A stretch of DNA of 64,000 nucleotides from Erwinia sp050410775. Its GTDB lineage: Bacteria; Pseudomonadota; Gammaproteobacteria; Enterobacterales; Enterobacteriaceae. A model generated the notes under the pieces. It ran no database searches. It saw nothing but the letters and a program-made list of their open reading frames with translations, and was not told where the DNA came from. Within the stretch, counting starts at the first letter, position 1, and the number at the start of each line of letters is the position of its first letter. Below are positions 43,648-52,917 of this stretch, one piece after another. Location of the stretch: the NCBI RefSeq assembly GCF_050410775.1, contig NZ_CP191229.1; one strand, written 5' to 3'. A program made the position numbers and the translations under genes.

Positions 43648-45873
43648 TTACTTTTTTAAGGCAAACCAGGGCACAGCCACCTGCTGACCGTTGACCACCA
43701 CAGAGAGATAGCCGCCCGCCTTTGAAGTATCGACCTCCTCCTCGCTCAGGCGCCGCGACTGCATCAGCAGATCGCCCTGCTCGTTGGCACCGATGCCCGC
43801 TTTGCCGTTATGCAGCGAAAAACGACGTACAGCGCGATGCGCTCTGTCGCCTTTGGGCGGGGTTTTAGCTTCCATCCTGCTGTCGAAGCGGGCGCACTGC
43901 CCGGTGGTGAAGCGATCCTTCGCCGTCGTTTTCATCATCACGCCCGCCGAGCCTAACCAGCCCGCCAGTTTTACATAAACCTCAGTATTTGCATCCTGCG
44001 GCGTGGTATAGGCTACATCAAGAATCGGACTGCTGCCTTCGGCGTGCCAGCTGCCTTCAAAGCCTTTCACCTTTCTGTGCAAACTAATCAGCGCTTTACC
44101 GCCGGTGTTGCGGTCATTTACCACATTTTTCAGAGGATTATTGTCGGTACCATTGCTGAACTGTGACTGGCCAAGTATTTCAATTTCCCAGCTGTCACCC
44201 ACGTCAGGCGTGTGAATATTACCGAGCAGAAACCACTTTTCCTGATTGCTGTGATTCTCAAGGCGAAAGCGGGAAGTCAGATAGTTGTACTTCATGCTGC
44301 CGTCGACCGCGATCCCCCAGGACTCCACGCGGGTTGAGCCACGCTCAAAGGCGCTCAGCCATTCATCTCCGCTCTGGGAATTGTCAATCCAGCTGCCCGA
44401 TTGCAAATTAGTCTGGCGCATATTCAGCCGCGAATAGTGTGCATTCAGCGGGTTCTGACAATCCTCAAGGCTTAGCGCATCGACAATCCACTGGCCGTTG
44501 GAGATATCCCCGGGAAATTCACTATGTTCAATCCAGCCGTTATGAATCAGCGACTGCGTACAGCGAGGCAGATTGAGCACCTGCCCTTTACTGCAATATT
44601 GCACGTTAAAGTTTGACAGCTCGATGGCAGTACTGTGATCCCAGTTGCCTTTTTTGGTCATTGACCAGGCCGCTTTGATCACATCGCCGGTACATTTTTT
44701 GGCATACCACTGATCAACCTTACAATCGAGCGTGTCGATCAGGCTGAGGGAGACGCCGCCAACGTTAACAAAGTGCAGGCAGGAGCCCCGGAAATACTGA
44801 CCGGCAGGGCAGCTGTTATGGAAAATCCCCTGCGAGTTTGGTTTCTTATTTGTCTGACCATCAAAGCTGATATTGCTGATTTCAACCCAGCGGGCATTCA
44901 CCCTGAACATGAAACCGGATTTGCCGTCTGAGACCAGCGTGGTGGACGGGAAATAGCCAAAATTAACCGGCGCGCCCGACAGCCTGAAAAAGGGGAGATA
45001 TTTTTCTGAAATATCAAACGAGGAGATAAAGAAGCGGCCTGCGGGGAACTGAATGGACAATCTCTGATTGTTTTTTTGCGCCCAGCGGTACATCGCCATC
45101 ACGGCAGACTGGCAATCAGTTTCGCCGTCCGCAATCGCCCCGAAGTCGAATAACGTCAGGCGGTTAAGATCGTCTGCTACCCGACGCCAGTGATACGCTT
45201 TGCCCGCCGAAGCGATGTAGCCACCGTCATCCTCTGCGGGCGTCAGTTCGCCTACAAACGCGCCGCCACCCACATTCGATCCTGCATGCCAGCCCTGCAA
45301 ACGCACCTTCGCACCGGAGAATAGCGGCCGGGTCTGCTGCAGATGCTCCCAGGAGGCAATCTCACCGATAAGCTGGTAGCCCGAGGGCTGAGCGAGACGG
45401 CGGCTGAATTCAGAAACGCCGCTGTTTTTTACATCGGGTACGTAGAAGAGCTGCTCATCGCGATCGTTATAGAGCGCCATGGAGTATTCGCTGTCCGACC
45501 AGAGCGCGCCCTTTTCGGCTATAAACTTTTTCAGCGTCCCGCTGGTCAGCATAATAGGCTGCTGAAGCAGCGCAACTTCCCCCTGCGCGTTTTTAAAAAA
45601 CACGTCGGCGATGTTCTGCGGCTGAGAGGGATCCATGCCCGCTTTGCCGATATAGAGCTTGCCTTTAAAGTCCTGCCAGAACTGTTCCGGCATGGTAAAT
45701 ACATCATCAGGAGAAAAAATAGGCACATCGCTTTTGGGGATGGCTTCTTTGGGCACTTTTTTCAGTTTTATCTGCCCCCACTCCTCGCTACGTGCAGGTA
45801 AGGGCAACGCGCCCAGGGCCGCCGTTGCCACAACAGAAGAGAATGCTGTCCGGATTAAATCTCTGCGTTTCAT
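43648..45873 (-). CDS. amsF: Secreted AmsF/WceF-like beta-helix protein (exopolysaccharide processing)
   Basis: A 741-residue protein with a twin-arginine-like signal (MKRRDLIRTAFSSVVATAAL). Its central region is a pectate-lyase-type right-handed beta-helix (GAIADGETDCQSAVMAMYRW, FPAGRFFISSFDIS and the following short strands). Its C-terminal part resembles phage tailspike ends (GGYLSVVVNGQQVAVPWFAL). In Pantoea stewartii the homologue WceF has been described as an exopolysaccharide-modifying depolymerase, and in Erwinia amsF is needed for amylovoran. It likely trims the polymer or sets its length in the periplasm or outside. Confidence 0.82.
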   Translation of the reverse strand: MKRRDLIRTAFSSVVATAALGALPLPARSEEWGQIKLKKVPKEAIPKSDVPIFSPDDVFTMPEQFWQDFKGKLYIGKAGMDPSQPQNIADVFFKNAQGEVALLQQPIMLTSGTLKKFIAEKGALWSDSEYSMALYNDRDEQLFYVPDVKNSGVSEFSRRLAQPSGYQLIGEIASWEHLQQTRPLFSGAKVRLQGWHAGSNVGGGAFVGELTPAEDDGGYIASAGKAYHWRRVADDLNRLTLFDFGAIADGETDCQSAVMAMYRWAQKNNQRLSIQFPAGRFFISSFDISEKYLPFFRLSGAPVNFGYFPSTTLVSDGKSGFMFRVNARWVEISNISFDGQTNKKPNSQGIFHNSCPAGQYFRGSCLHFVNVGGVSLSLIDTLDCKVDQWYAKKCTGDVIKAAWSMTKKGNWDHSTAIELSNFNVQYCSKGQVLNLPRCTQSLIHNGWIEHSEFPGDISNGQWIVDALSLEDCQNPLNAHYSRLNMRQTNLQSGSWIDNSQSGDEWLSAFERGSTRVESWGIAVDGSMKYNYLTSRFRLENHSNQEKWFLLGNIHTPDVGDSWEIEILGQSQFSNGTDNNPLKNVVNDRNTGGKALISLHRKVKGFEGSWHAEGSSPILDVAYTTPQDANTEVYVKLAGWLGSAGVMMKTTAKDRFTTGQCARFDSRMEAKTPPKGDRAHRAVRRFSLHNGKAGIGANEQGDLLMQSRRLSEEEVDTSKAGGYLSVVVNGQQVAVPWFALKK

Positions 45874-46064
45874 AAAAAATTCCGTGGTTAAGTAATGAAT
45901 TGCGGTTATTCATCCAGAGTGCTTTCCAGCCGGGCTGTTTTTCTTATCTTTTACATAACAGAGGTGTGTGCCACATAAAACCCATGCAGCTGGCCGGGAT
46001 GAATCCGTGCCTGCATGCCTTGCGCTCTGCCGGTGACTGAATACCTCAAAGCGCGTCGCTGGCT

Positions 46065-46865
46065 TCAGCCTTTGCGGTCTTTCTCATAGAGAAACTGCAT
46101 AACGCTTGCCGGCATCACGCGCGTGGAGGTGCGGATCAGAAAATAGAGCGTGCCGTTAATCAGGTTGGTCTGCTTCAGCTTCATCTTGAGTGAATAGAGC
46201 TGCATTTCACTTTTGATGTAGGTCATTCCGCGACGTTTACTGACCATCTCGCTGCCGGCCCGGACTTTCATCAGCACATCGTGTTGATTGGCAACCTGAT
46301 ACCCCTGCGCCATCATGCGCAGCCACAGGTTGTAATCTTCCATAAACAGGTGATGCTGATAGCTGCCTGCCGCGATGACTTTATCTTTACGGAACACCAC
46401 GCACATATGATTGAACGGGTTTTTCATTCGCGCGAACTGACGGATCTCTTCATTGCTGAGCGGCAGGCGTTTCAGGCGCTCTTTGCCATGCTCATCAAAT
46501 TCAATGACCGCCGCGCCCAACAGCGCCACATCCGGATGCGCTTCCATATAGGGGATCTGTCTGGCGAAGCGCTCCGGCAGGCAGATGTCATCGGTGTCCA
46601 TGCGCGCAACAATATTGTGCGTGCAGCGGTCAAGACCGGCATTCAGCGCTTTTCCAAGACCGACATTCTTTTCGAGCGGTAAGATGATTATCGGCAGCAA
46701 TCCCATCCACTTTTCCACCACGGCTTTCAGCGCATCGCCTACCGGGCCGTCATAGACCAATACAATCTCATCAGCTTGCAGCGTCTGCTGCTGTAAACTT
46801 TGAAGGCACTGTTCAAGATTCTCGGGTTTTTCCCGGTTATAAAGTGAAATAAGTACTGAAAACAT
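46065..46865 (-). CDS. amsE: Exopolysaccharide glycosyltransferase AmsE/WceN (GT2)
   Basis: A 266-residue GT-A enzyme: FSVLISLYNREKPENLEQCL, EIVLVYDGPVGDALKAV, NVGLGKALNAGLDRCTHNIV, ARMDTDDICLPERFARQIPY (the DTDD metal/nucleotide site), and MEDYNLWLRMMAQGYQVANQ (catalytic ED). It adds a sugar to the amylovoran/stewartan-type repeat unit. It starts 12 bases after amsD ends. Confidence 0.88.
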   Translation of the reverse strand: MFSVLISLYNREKPENLEQCLQSLQQQTLQADEIVLVYDGPVGDALKAVVEKWMGLLPIIILPLEKNVGLGKALNAGLDRCTHNIVARMDTDDICLPERFARQIPYMEAHPDVALLGAAVIEFDEHGKERLKRLPLSNEEIRQFARMKNPFNHMCVVFRKDKVIAAGSYQHHLFMEDYNLWLRMMAQGYQVANQHDVLMKVRAGSEMVSKRRGMTYIKSEMQLYSLKMKLKQTNLINGTLYFLIRTSTRVMPASVMQFLYEKDRKG

Positions 46866-46877
46866 ATTACCTTCTTA

Positions 46878-47933
46878 TTAATTCAGGATGTCGTTCCATT
46901 TCTTTAAGATCAGCGTCGGGCCGTAATTTTCAGAATTACGCCAGGCCGCCTGCGCTAAGGCTTTTCGCTTTTCACCGTCAGCGATCAGCTCATTAAGATG
47001 ACGGACAAAAAGGTCGTCATTCTCATAACCGACGACATAGCCATCATCCTTGATGATCTCAGCCGGACCGGTTTTACAGTCAAACGCAATCGCCGGCAGC
47101 GCAAAATCCTTCGCTTCAATCAATACCATCGGCAGCCCTTCATAGCGGGAAGTCATGATAATTAAGCCCGCAGAACGGTAAAATTCATTGATTTGCTTAT
47201 TTGGCGTGACAATCTCCGTGCTCTCTTCCAGGCCGGTAGATTTAATTTTTTGCAGCAGCTCATCATGCTCTTCACCTTTGCCGACAATCTGTAGCTGCCA
47301 TCCCCGCTTATCGACCTTCTTCCAGACATCCAGCATGCGGCCAAAGTTTTTCTGGTAGGTCAGGCGTCCGACCGCCAGCACTTTATTTTGCTTTTGTGCG
47401 AATAGCGTGTCGAAGCTGACCGATTCCCGCTCTCCGGCGAAGGGCGAAATATTCCTCATCACGTGAACGTTTTTGACCTTGTACTGCGTTTCAAGGTAAC
47501 GCTTATCGTGGTTGGTCAATACGGCGATTTTATCGGCAAGGGAATAGCAGAATACTTTCAGCCTGCGGATAGCAGGTTTGAATGTTTCGATAGAGACGTG
47601 GTCGCAGCAGATGATTTTGGCTTTAATGCGAAACAGCTTCAGCGCGAGAATCGACTGAACGGAGAGCTTACCCATTGAAATGATCATGATGCCATCCGGG
47701 TGCTCTTTGCGCGCAAAGCGGACAAACTCCAATATTTTTAACTGGCGAACGGATGAGGTGGCATAGCGGATTTTGACTTCAGGCGCGATCGGATAAAAAG
47801 GTTCGCCTTCTTCAAGTGAGAACAGCGTGACGTCATAATTATCTTTGCACAGTAAGCTGGAGAGGGTGCTGGCAACACGGTCTGTACCACCGCTGTTTGA
47901 AATCCTGTCGATAAGAATCAGCAATTTGTACAT
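46878..47933 (-). CDS. amsD: Exopolysaccharide glycosyltransferase AmsD/WceM (GT4)
   Basis: A 351-residue GT-B enzyme: LILIDRISNSGGTDRVASTL, VLAVGRLTYQKNFGRMLDVW, RSAGLIIMTSRYEGLPMVLI, EAKDFALPAIAFDCKTGPAE. ATG 47933 (MYKLLILIDRI) is preferred because GGGA lies at good distance and it gives the normal GT-B start; ATG 47942 would add three residues. The gene lies just downstream of a strong terminator that splits it from amsC. Confidence 0.88.
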   Translation of the reverse strand: MYKLLILIDRISNSGGTDRVASTLSSLLCKDNYDVTLFSLEEGEPFYPIAPEVKIRYATSSVRQLKILEFVRFARKEHPDGIMIISMGKLSVQSILALKLFRIKAKIICCDHVSIETFKPAIRRLKVFCYSLADKIAVLTNHDKRYLETQYKVKNVHVMRNISPFAGERESVSFDTLFAQKQNKVLAVGRLTYQKNFGRMLDVWKKVDKRGWQLQIVGKGEEHDELLQKIKSTGLEESTEIVTPNKQINEFYRSAGLIIMTSRYEGLPMVLIEAKDFALPAIAFDCKTGPAEIIKDDGYVVGYENDDLFVRHLNELIADGEKRKALAQAAWRNSENYGPTLILKKWNDILN

Positions 47934-48025
47934 GCAAATCATCCCATTAATAAAATCAAAATATCAAGGTAATTTCTCACCAGATAAAACGACTGGTCAG
48001 GTTAACCAGTGAATGCTTCATTATT

Positions 48026-48060
48026 AAAAAACAAAAGTTACTGTCGCCAGTAACTTTTGT
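48026..48060 (-). terminator. Perfect intrinsic terminator inside the exopolysaccharide operon
   Basis: On the minus strand ACAAAAGTTACTG-GCGA-CAGTAACTTTTGT is a 13-bp perfect stem with a 4-base loop, followed by TTTTTTAATAA. It lies about 50 bases after the amsC stop and about 90 bases before the amsD start, within a unit of same-strand genes. Confidence 0.88.
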
Positions 48061-48111
48061 GTCGTTCATATTTCCACTCCGGCGCGCCGCTAAGAGCGGA
48101 CACATCGGGGA

Positions 48112-49239
48112 TTAGCCAAACATTCTGAACAGTGGTGCCACGCTATAGCCCTGAATAGACTGCGCGGAAAGTATGGTGTTGTAGGCAAGATAATAGGAGG
48201 TAATCGCAAACAACAGCCCGAAGTTTAAAAATATATTTCTTATTCGCAGCATAAGGAATGCGAACAACAGCGGCTCGGTATGCAGGAAGAGGTTCCCCAC
48301 CCTGCCGCCAAATATCGTAAAGTCGGAGAAGGTAATACGAATTGCCGCACCTAAACTGTAGGTAATCAGTAATAGATAGACAAAGCGGTCTTCTTTCACA
48401 ATCCCATTACGGAAGTAATAGATTGTAAACATAAAGACAAAGGCGATATTTTTCAGGTTTGCCAGCCCGAAGACCGGCGCTGAGGCATCAAAGCTCGTGC
48501 CGGTATAGCTGACTGCCCTTTCCCCCAGCCCGGGTACAATCCCGAGCGAATCCAGGAACAGTTTTCTGCCGCCAATAATGCCTAATGGGATAGCGCAGAA
48601 GATCAGGATAAGCGGCAGGTATTTCCTTTCCCGGATAAAGATAAAAGGCAGCACCAATATTATCGTGTAGCCTGTCGCATGTGACTGGGTACTCAGCACA
48701 AAGAAGCAGGCCGCCAGGAAGTATTTGCGCGTGGCTAAAGAACAGACGAAGGCGACAGCAAAGGCGCTGGACAGCCCAAAGCGGATCTGGTTCATGTCCT
48801 TGTTTATAAACAGGTGAGCTGAATATAAGCAAAGCGAGCAGAGCATCAGGGGCGCATATTTTTTATAGCAATAGGCGTTAGTGGTGACTGCAATTGCGCA
48901 AATAAAGAACAGAAAATAGTAGCTTTCCCGGGTAAACAAAGAGAAAAACCAGGCCAGCAGCATGAACAACTTTTCATAACGATAGGTATCGGTAATTGCC
49001 GCATAATCAGTTATCTGTAACTGATAATAGAAATTATGAAAGAAATCCAGATACTGGTGATCGTCCATGCCGGAATGCGCGCCACGAATGCCGCCAAAAA
49101 CGATCAGAGTCATTGTACATATCAGCGTCAGATAGCTGACAAATTGCTTTATCCTGGTGTCTTGCAGTTGGTTTATTGCTGCCAACTCAAAAATACAGCA
49201 TGCCATAATGCTGTAACTGATAATCCAATATATTGCCAT
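48112..49239 (-). CDS. amsC: Exopolysaccharide polymerase AmsC/WceB (EpsG-like Wzy)
   Basis: A 375-residue protein with about ten to twelve membrane segments. It has the EpsG-type signatures FGGIRGAHSGMDDHQYLDFF, FINKDMNQIRFGLSSAFAVA and STQSHATGYTIILVLPF. It polymerises lipid-linked repeat units outside the inner membrane. A second, unrelated EpsG-type polymerase serves the O-antigen locus at 33346-34434. Confidence 0.85.
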   Translation of the reverse strand: MAIYWIISYSIMACCIFELAAINQLQDTRIKQFVSYLTLICTMTLIVFGGIRGAHSGMDDHQYLDFFHNFYYQLQITDYAAITDTYRYEKLFMLLAWFFSLFTRESYYFLFFICAIAVTTNAYCYKKYAPLMLCSLCLYSAHLFINKDMNQIRFGLSSAFAVAFVCSLATRKYFLAACFFVLSTQSHATGYTIILVLPFIFIRERKYLPLILIFCAIPLGIIGGRKLFLDSLGIVPGLGERAVSYTGTSFDASAPVFGLANLKNIAFVFMFTIYYFRNGIVKEDRFVYLLLITYSLGAAIRITFSDFTIFGGRVGNLFLHTEPLLFAFLMLRIRNIFLNFGLLFAITSYYLAYNTILSAQSIQGYSVAPLFRMFG

Positions 49240-49272
49240 TCTTTTTTTTCCGCCGTATTATTCTAACCGGTG

Positions 49273-50178
49273 CTATTTTTTCGACAAGCGTTCAGAAAAT
49301 TTCTGTTTTATACGACCGATAAAATAATTGCGGTTACCTTTATTTGTCAGGAAGAAATATTGAGCAAAGCTGAGGCCGGCGTGGAGCACTTTTCCGTCCA
49401 TTTTATAGCGCAGCGGAAGTTTATACGCCTTATAGGTGTAGACATCCCGCTTACTCAGATAGGGCCCCATACTTTCCAGCCAGAAGCTGGAGTACTTCAC
49501 TGACTCGCCTTTATGTTTGGAGTTAAATGACGTGACCATATGATAATTCGCCAGCGGTTTGGCGATCATATTGAATTCAAAACCACCTTTATCCGCACGA
49601 ATGCAAAAATCGTAGTCCTGATGGCGGATAAAACGCTCGTCAAATTTAATCTCTGCGGCGTGCTCTCGCTTCAGTACAATGGTGCTGGTCTGAATAAAGC
49701 CATAACAGCCGAAAAGGTATTCAGCAATGCTCTCGTTGCTGGCGGGCAGGTTCAGCGGCATAACCTTCAGAAATGCCCCATCCTGCATAATGTTGACCTG
49801 GCTGAAGATCACGAAGCGATCTTTACCCTGCGCGGTCAGTTCTGTAATTCTTTTGGCTGTTTCGAGCAGCTTATCCTGATGCCACTCATCGTCGGCGTCC
49901 AGGAAGCAGACATAGTCGCCGGTCGCCAGATCGATGCCTCTGTTTCTGGCCCCTGCGCCATTCAGTTTCACCTCAGACAGAACCAGCGTTATCTTCAGCT
50001 CGCTGTAGCGCTCGCCGTTAACCACCTCAGCCAGTTTTGCTGCGTCGGCCGATTTATCGTCAACGATAATCACTTCAAAGTTCTGATAACTTTGCGCCTT
50101 GACGCAGTCGAGCGTGGTGATAATTGATTCTGATGCATTATATGCAGGAATGACGATGGAAAAGAAAATATCCTTCAT
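49273..50178 (-). CDS. amsB: Exopolysaccharide glycosyltransferase AmsB/WceL (GT2)
   Basis: A 301-residue GT-A enzyme: FSIVIPAYNASESIITTLDC, FEVIIVDDKSADAAKLAEVV, NGAGARNRGIDLATGDYVCF, LDADDEWHQDKLLETAKRI (DADD metal site), RHQDYDFCIRADKGGFEFN. It adds one of the first sugars to the galactose-primed lipid carrier. The C-terminal basic stretch may contact the membrane. Confidence 0.9.
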   Translation of the reverse strand: MKDIFFSIVIPAYNASESIITTLDCVKAQSYQNFEVIIVDDKSADAAKLAEVVNGERYSELKITLVLSEVKLNGAGARNRGIDLATGDYVCFLDADDEWHQDKLLETAKRITELTAQGKDRFVIFSQVNIMQDGAFLKVMPLNLPASNESIAEYLFGCYGFIQTSTIVLKREHAAEIKFDERFIRHQDYDFCIRADKGGFEFNMIAKPLANYHMVTSFNSKHKGESVKYSSFWLESMGPYLSKRDVYTYKAYKLPLRYKMDGKVLHAGLSFAQYFFLTNKGNRNYFIGRIKQKFSERLSKK

Positions 50179-50274
50179 TGCCAGGCACCTTTTAACGTTA
50201 CGAAGAAACGGCTTAAATAGCGATGATTTCCGGTAAAGAGGGCCTTTCAGCCAGCGGCTGAAAGGCCCCTCTCC

Positions 50275-52455
50275 TTACGCTTTGCTTTTGGCATCACCCT
50301 TATAGCTGTATTCGTAATAATCGTAGCCGTAGCCATAAGCATTAGCGGCACGGCGCACGACGGCATTAAGGATAACGCCTTTAATATCGATGCCATTTTG
50401 TGCGAAGCGCTTGTAGCTAAAGTCCACTTCTTTCAGCGTATTGCTTTCGAAACGCGCAACCATCAGCGAGGTGCCAGCAAGTTTACCGATAATGGTCGCA
50501 TCGGTGACGGCCAGCACAGGCGGCGTATCAATCAGAACCAGATCGTAGTTCTTGTTCGCCCATTCCAGCAGCTCAGCCATACGGTTATGCATCAGCAGCT
50601 CGGAAGGGTTAGGCGGAACCTGACCGCGAGCAATAAAGTCGAAGCCATATTCACCGCTCTGAATCATTTCAGGGGTGAACGCTTTTTTCCCAGACAGGAT
50701 ATCTGACAGGCCAACTTTACTGCTGGCACCTAACAGTTCATGGGTATAACCACGACGCATATCGCCATCGATGAACAGAACTTTCTGGCCGGCTTTCGCC
50801 ACCAGCGTCGCCAGGTTGGCGCAGATAAAGGTTTTACCAATCCCTGGGCTGGCACCGGTGATCATCAGAACGTTGTTTTTCGCTTCCATCATGGCGAAAT
50901 GCAGGCTGGTTCGCAGGCTGCGAATCGCTTCGATGGAAAGGTCGGTCGGATTGCCTAACGCAAGCAGCGTATTGTGCGGGTCCTGCTTATTATTGACGCC
51001 ACGCTTCAGTAACGCCTCCGCATCCTTTTTACGCTGCCACTCGGAAAGCGGCACGCTGGCATAGACATTCATGCCGTGCTCTTCAAGCTGGTCAGGGCTG
51101 GAGATACCGTGATGGAACAGTGCTTTCAGCAGCACGAGACCGACGGAAAGAAGCAGGCCCAGGATCAGGCTGACCAGCATAATCATCGCTTTCTTCGGCG
51201 CGACAGGCTTAGAGGCCGTGGCGGCGTGATCGATAATGCGGACATCACCAACCGTACTGGCTTTGCTGATACGCAGCTCCTGCTGACGGTTAAGCAGCTG
51301 CATATAGATTTCCTGCCCTGCCTGAACATCACGCGTCAGACGCAGAATTTCCTGCTGGGTTTGCGGCATCTGACCAATCTTCTGGTTCAGTTTTTTCTGC
51401 TCGTCTTCCAGCGTTTTACGTTTCTCTAACAGCGCACGGTAGGTCGGGTGATCCTTTTTGAACAGCTGCGACACTTCCGCTTCGCGGAACGTCAGCTCGT
51501 TCAGCTGGGTCTGGACGCTCACGGACGAATCCAGCGCAGACTTGGCTTCCAGCGACATATCAACCGACTCGTTGTTACGACGATAGGTGTTGAGTTTGTC
51601 TTCAGCTTCGTCCAGCTTTGTGCGTACCAGCGGCATCTGATGTTCAAGGAACTCCAGGCTGTTCTGCGCTTCGGCAGATTTACGCTGAACGTTCTGCGCC
51701 AGATAGTTGTTGATTATCTGATTCAGAACTTTGCTGATCTGCTCAGGATTTTTTCCTGTGTAAGTCAGCCCCAGCACACCGGTATCAGCGCCTTTGTCCG
51801 CGATGGCCAGATTACCAACGACCATTTTGATAGCGGCCAGTTCAGACATCTTGGTGATGGTGAAGCTGGTGCCCGGCTCGGCATCGATGCCGCTGATCAG
51901 CATGGTTACGCCGTTATGGTTTTCGAGTTGGTTGATTTTGCCTTTGAACAGCTCGTCGCCCTCTTTGGAGACGGTATAGCTGTCTGGGCCATCGATCTCC
52001 ACTTCCAGCGTATTCTCACCCCAGGCATCTGGCAGCGTCAGTCGGGAAACGGCAATCTCGGCTGGCTTATTGCCCATCAGGCGGGACAGGCCCTCTCCGA
52101 TGACCGGCAGGAAATTCTGCTCCACCAGAACATCCAGACCCAGGTCCTCAACCGTTTTACCGATAACCAGACGTGACTGCAGGATTTGGACCTCGGTCGC
52201 TGACGCGGGTGCTGGTGGCAACTCACCCAGCTGATTCAGCACGGTGTTCGGGCTTTTCTGCTCAACCTGTACCAGCGCATCGGCGCTGTAGATCGGTGTG
52301 GCCAGCAGGCTGTATAACGTCCCTATCAGCAGGAAAAAGGCGGTTACGGCGACAATTACCCAGCGGTGATCGACAAGTTGTCCCACAAGATGCGCCAAAT
52401 CCCAGCCATTGGCGCCCTCTTTCGGCGATGACGGTACCTTACTTTTTATATTCAT
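50275..52455 (-). CDS. amsA: Exopolysaccharide tyrosine autokinase AmsA/Wzc
   Basis: A 726-residue inner-membrane polysaccharide co-polymerase with BY-kinase. It has an N-terminal Wzz-like domain between two membrane helices (about 32-50 and 430-450), a coiled-coil periplasmic region, then a cytoplasmic kinase with Walker A ITGASPGIGKTF (about 530-540), A' LFIDGDMRRGY and Walker B LVLIDTPPVLA. A C-terminal cluster of seven tyrosines (YGYGYDYYEYSYKG) is the autophosphorylation site. With Wzb and Wza it controls chain length and export. ATG 52455 gives MNIKSK and the length of Erwinia AmsA; the TTG four codons upstream is unlikely. Confidence 0.95.
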   Translation of the reverse strand: MNIKSKVPSSPKEGANGWDLAHLVGQLVDHRWVIVAVTAFFLLIGTLYSLLATPIYSADALVQVEQKSPNTVLNQLGELPPAPASATEVQILQSRLVIGKTVEDLGLDVLVEQNFLPVIGEGLSRLMGNKPAEIAVSRLTLPDAWGENTLEVEIDGPDSYTVSKEGDELFKGKINQLENHNGVTMLISGIDAEPGTSFTITKMSELAAIKMVVGNLAIADKGADTGVLGLTYTGKNPEQISKVLNQIINNYLAQNVQRKSAEAQNSLEFLEHQMPLVRTKLDEAEDKLNTYRRNNESVDMSLEAKSALDSSVSVQTQLNELTFREAEVSQLFKKDHPTYRALLEKRKTLEDEQKKLNQKIGQMPQTQQEILRLTRDVQAGQEIYMQLLNRQQELRISKASTVGDVRIIDHAATASKPVAPKKAMIMLVSLILGLLLSVGLVLLKALFHHGISSPDQLEEHGMNVYASVPLSEWQRKKDAEALLKRGVNNKQDPHNTLLALGNPTDLSIEAIRSLRTSLHFAMMEAKNNVLMITGASPGIGKTFICANLATLVAKAGQKVLFIDGDMRRGYTHELLGASSKVGLSDILSGKKAFTPEMIQSGEYGFDFIARGQVPPNPSELLMHNRMAELLEWANKNYDLVLIDTPPVLAVTDATIIGKLAGTSLMVARFESNTLKEVDFSYKRFAQNGIDIKGVILNAVVRRAANAYGYGYDYYEYSYKGDAKSKA

Positions 52456-52467
52456 GGATAATCCCAA

Positions 52468-52902
52468 CTATCGGCTTAATGCGTTGACCCATTTCTGGGC
52501 AGCGTTTTCGAGTAATCCGTACACGGCTTCAAAGGCTTCGCGGCTTTTCTTGTAAGGATCCGCTATCTCCTGCTGGTTAAGCCAGTGACCAAATAACATG
52601 GTCTTGCCGCGTACGGAGGGGTTGATGCGATTGACCAGTTCGACATGTCTTTTCTCCATCACCAGAATCAGGTCATGGTCCCGGCACATGTCTGAGGTCA
52701 GCTGTTGGGCCACATGCCCCTCCAGCGATACCCCATGCGCACTGGCAACGCTGGCGGCAGTCTCATCCGCCGCGTGGCCACTCATCGCGCTCAGTCCCGC
52801 AGAGGCAATCTTCTTGTCCGGCAGTGACGAGCTGAGCAGCCGTTCCGCCGTTGGCGAGCGACAGATGTTGCCGACGCAAACCACTAAGATTGAGTTAATC
52901 AT
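52468..52902 (-). CDS. amsI: Low-molecular-weight protein-tyrosine phosphatase AmsI/Wzb
   Basis: A 144-residue phosphatase with the CX5R loop VVCVGNICRSPTAERLL (Cys9, Arg15) and the general acid in the DPYKKS loop near 114. It removes phosphates from the tyrosine cluster of AmsA/Wzc, allowing the polymerisation cycle to continue. ATG 52902 (MINSILVV) is the family start; another ATG lies directly before it. Confidence 0.95.
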   Translation of the reverse strand: MINSILVVCVGNICRSPTAERLLSSSLPDKKIASAGLSAMSGHAADETAASVASAHGVSLEGHVAQQLTSDMCRDHDLILVMEKRHVELVNRINPSVRGKTMLFGHWLNQQEIADPYKKSREAFEAVYGLLENAAQKWVNALSR

Positions 52903-52917
52903 CATATCTTCCGGTGA

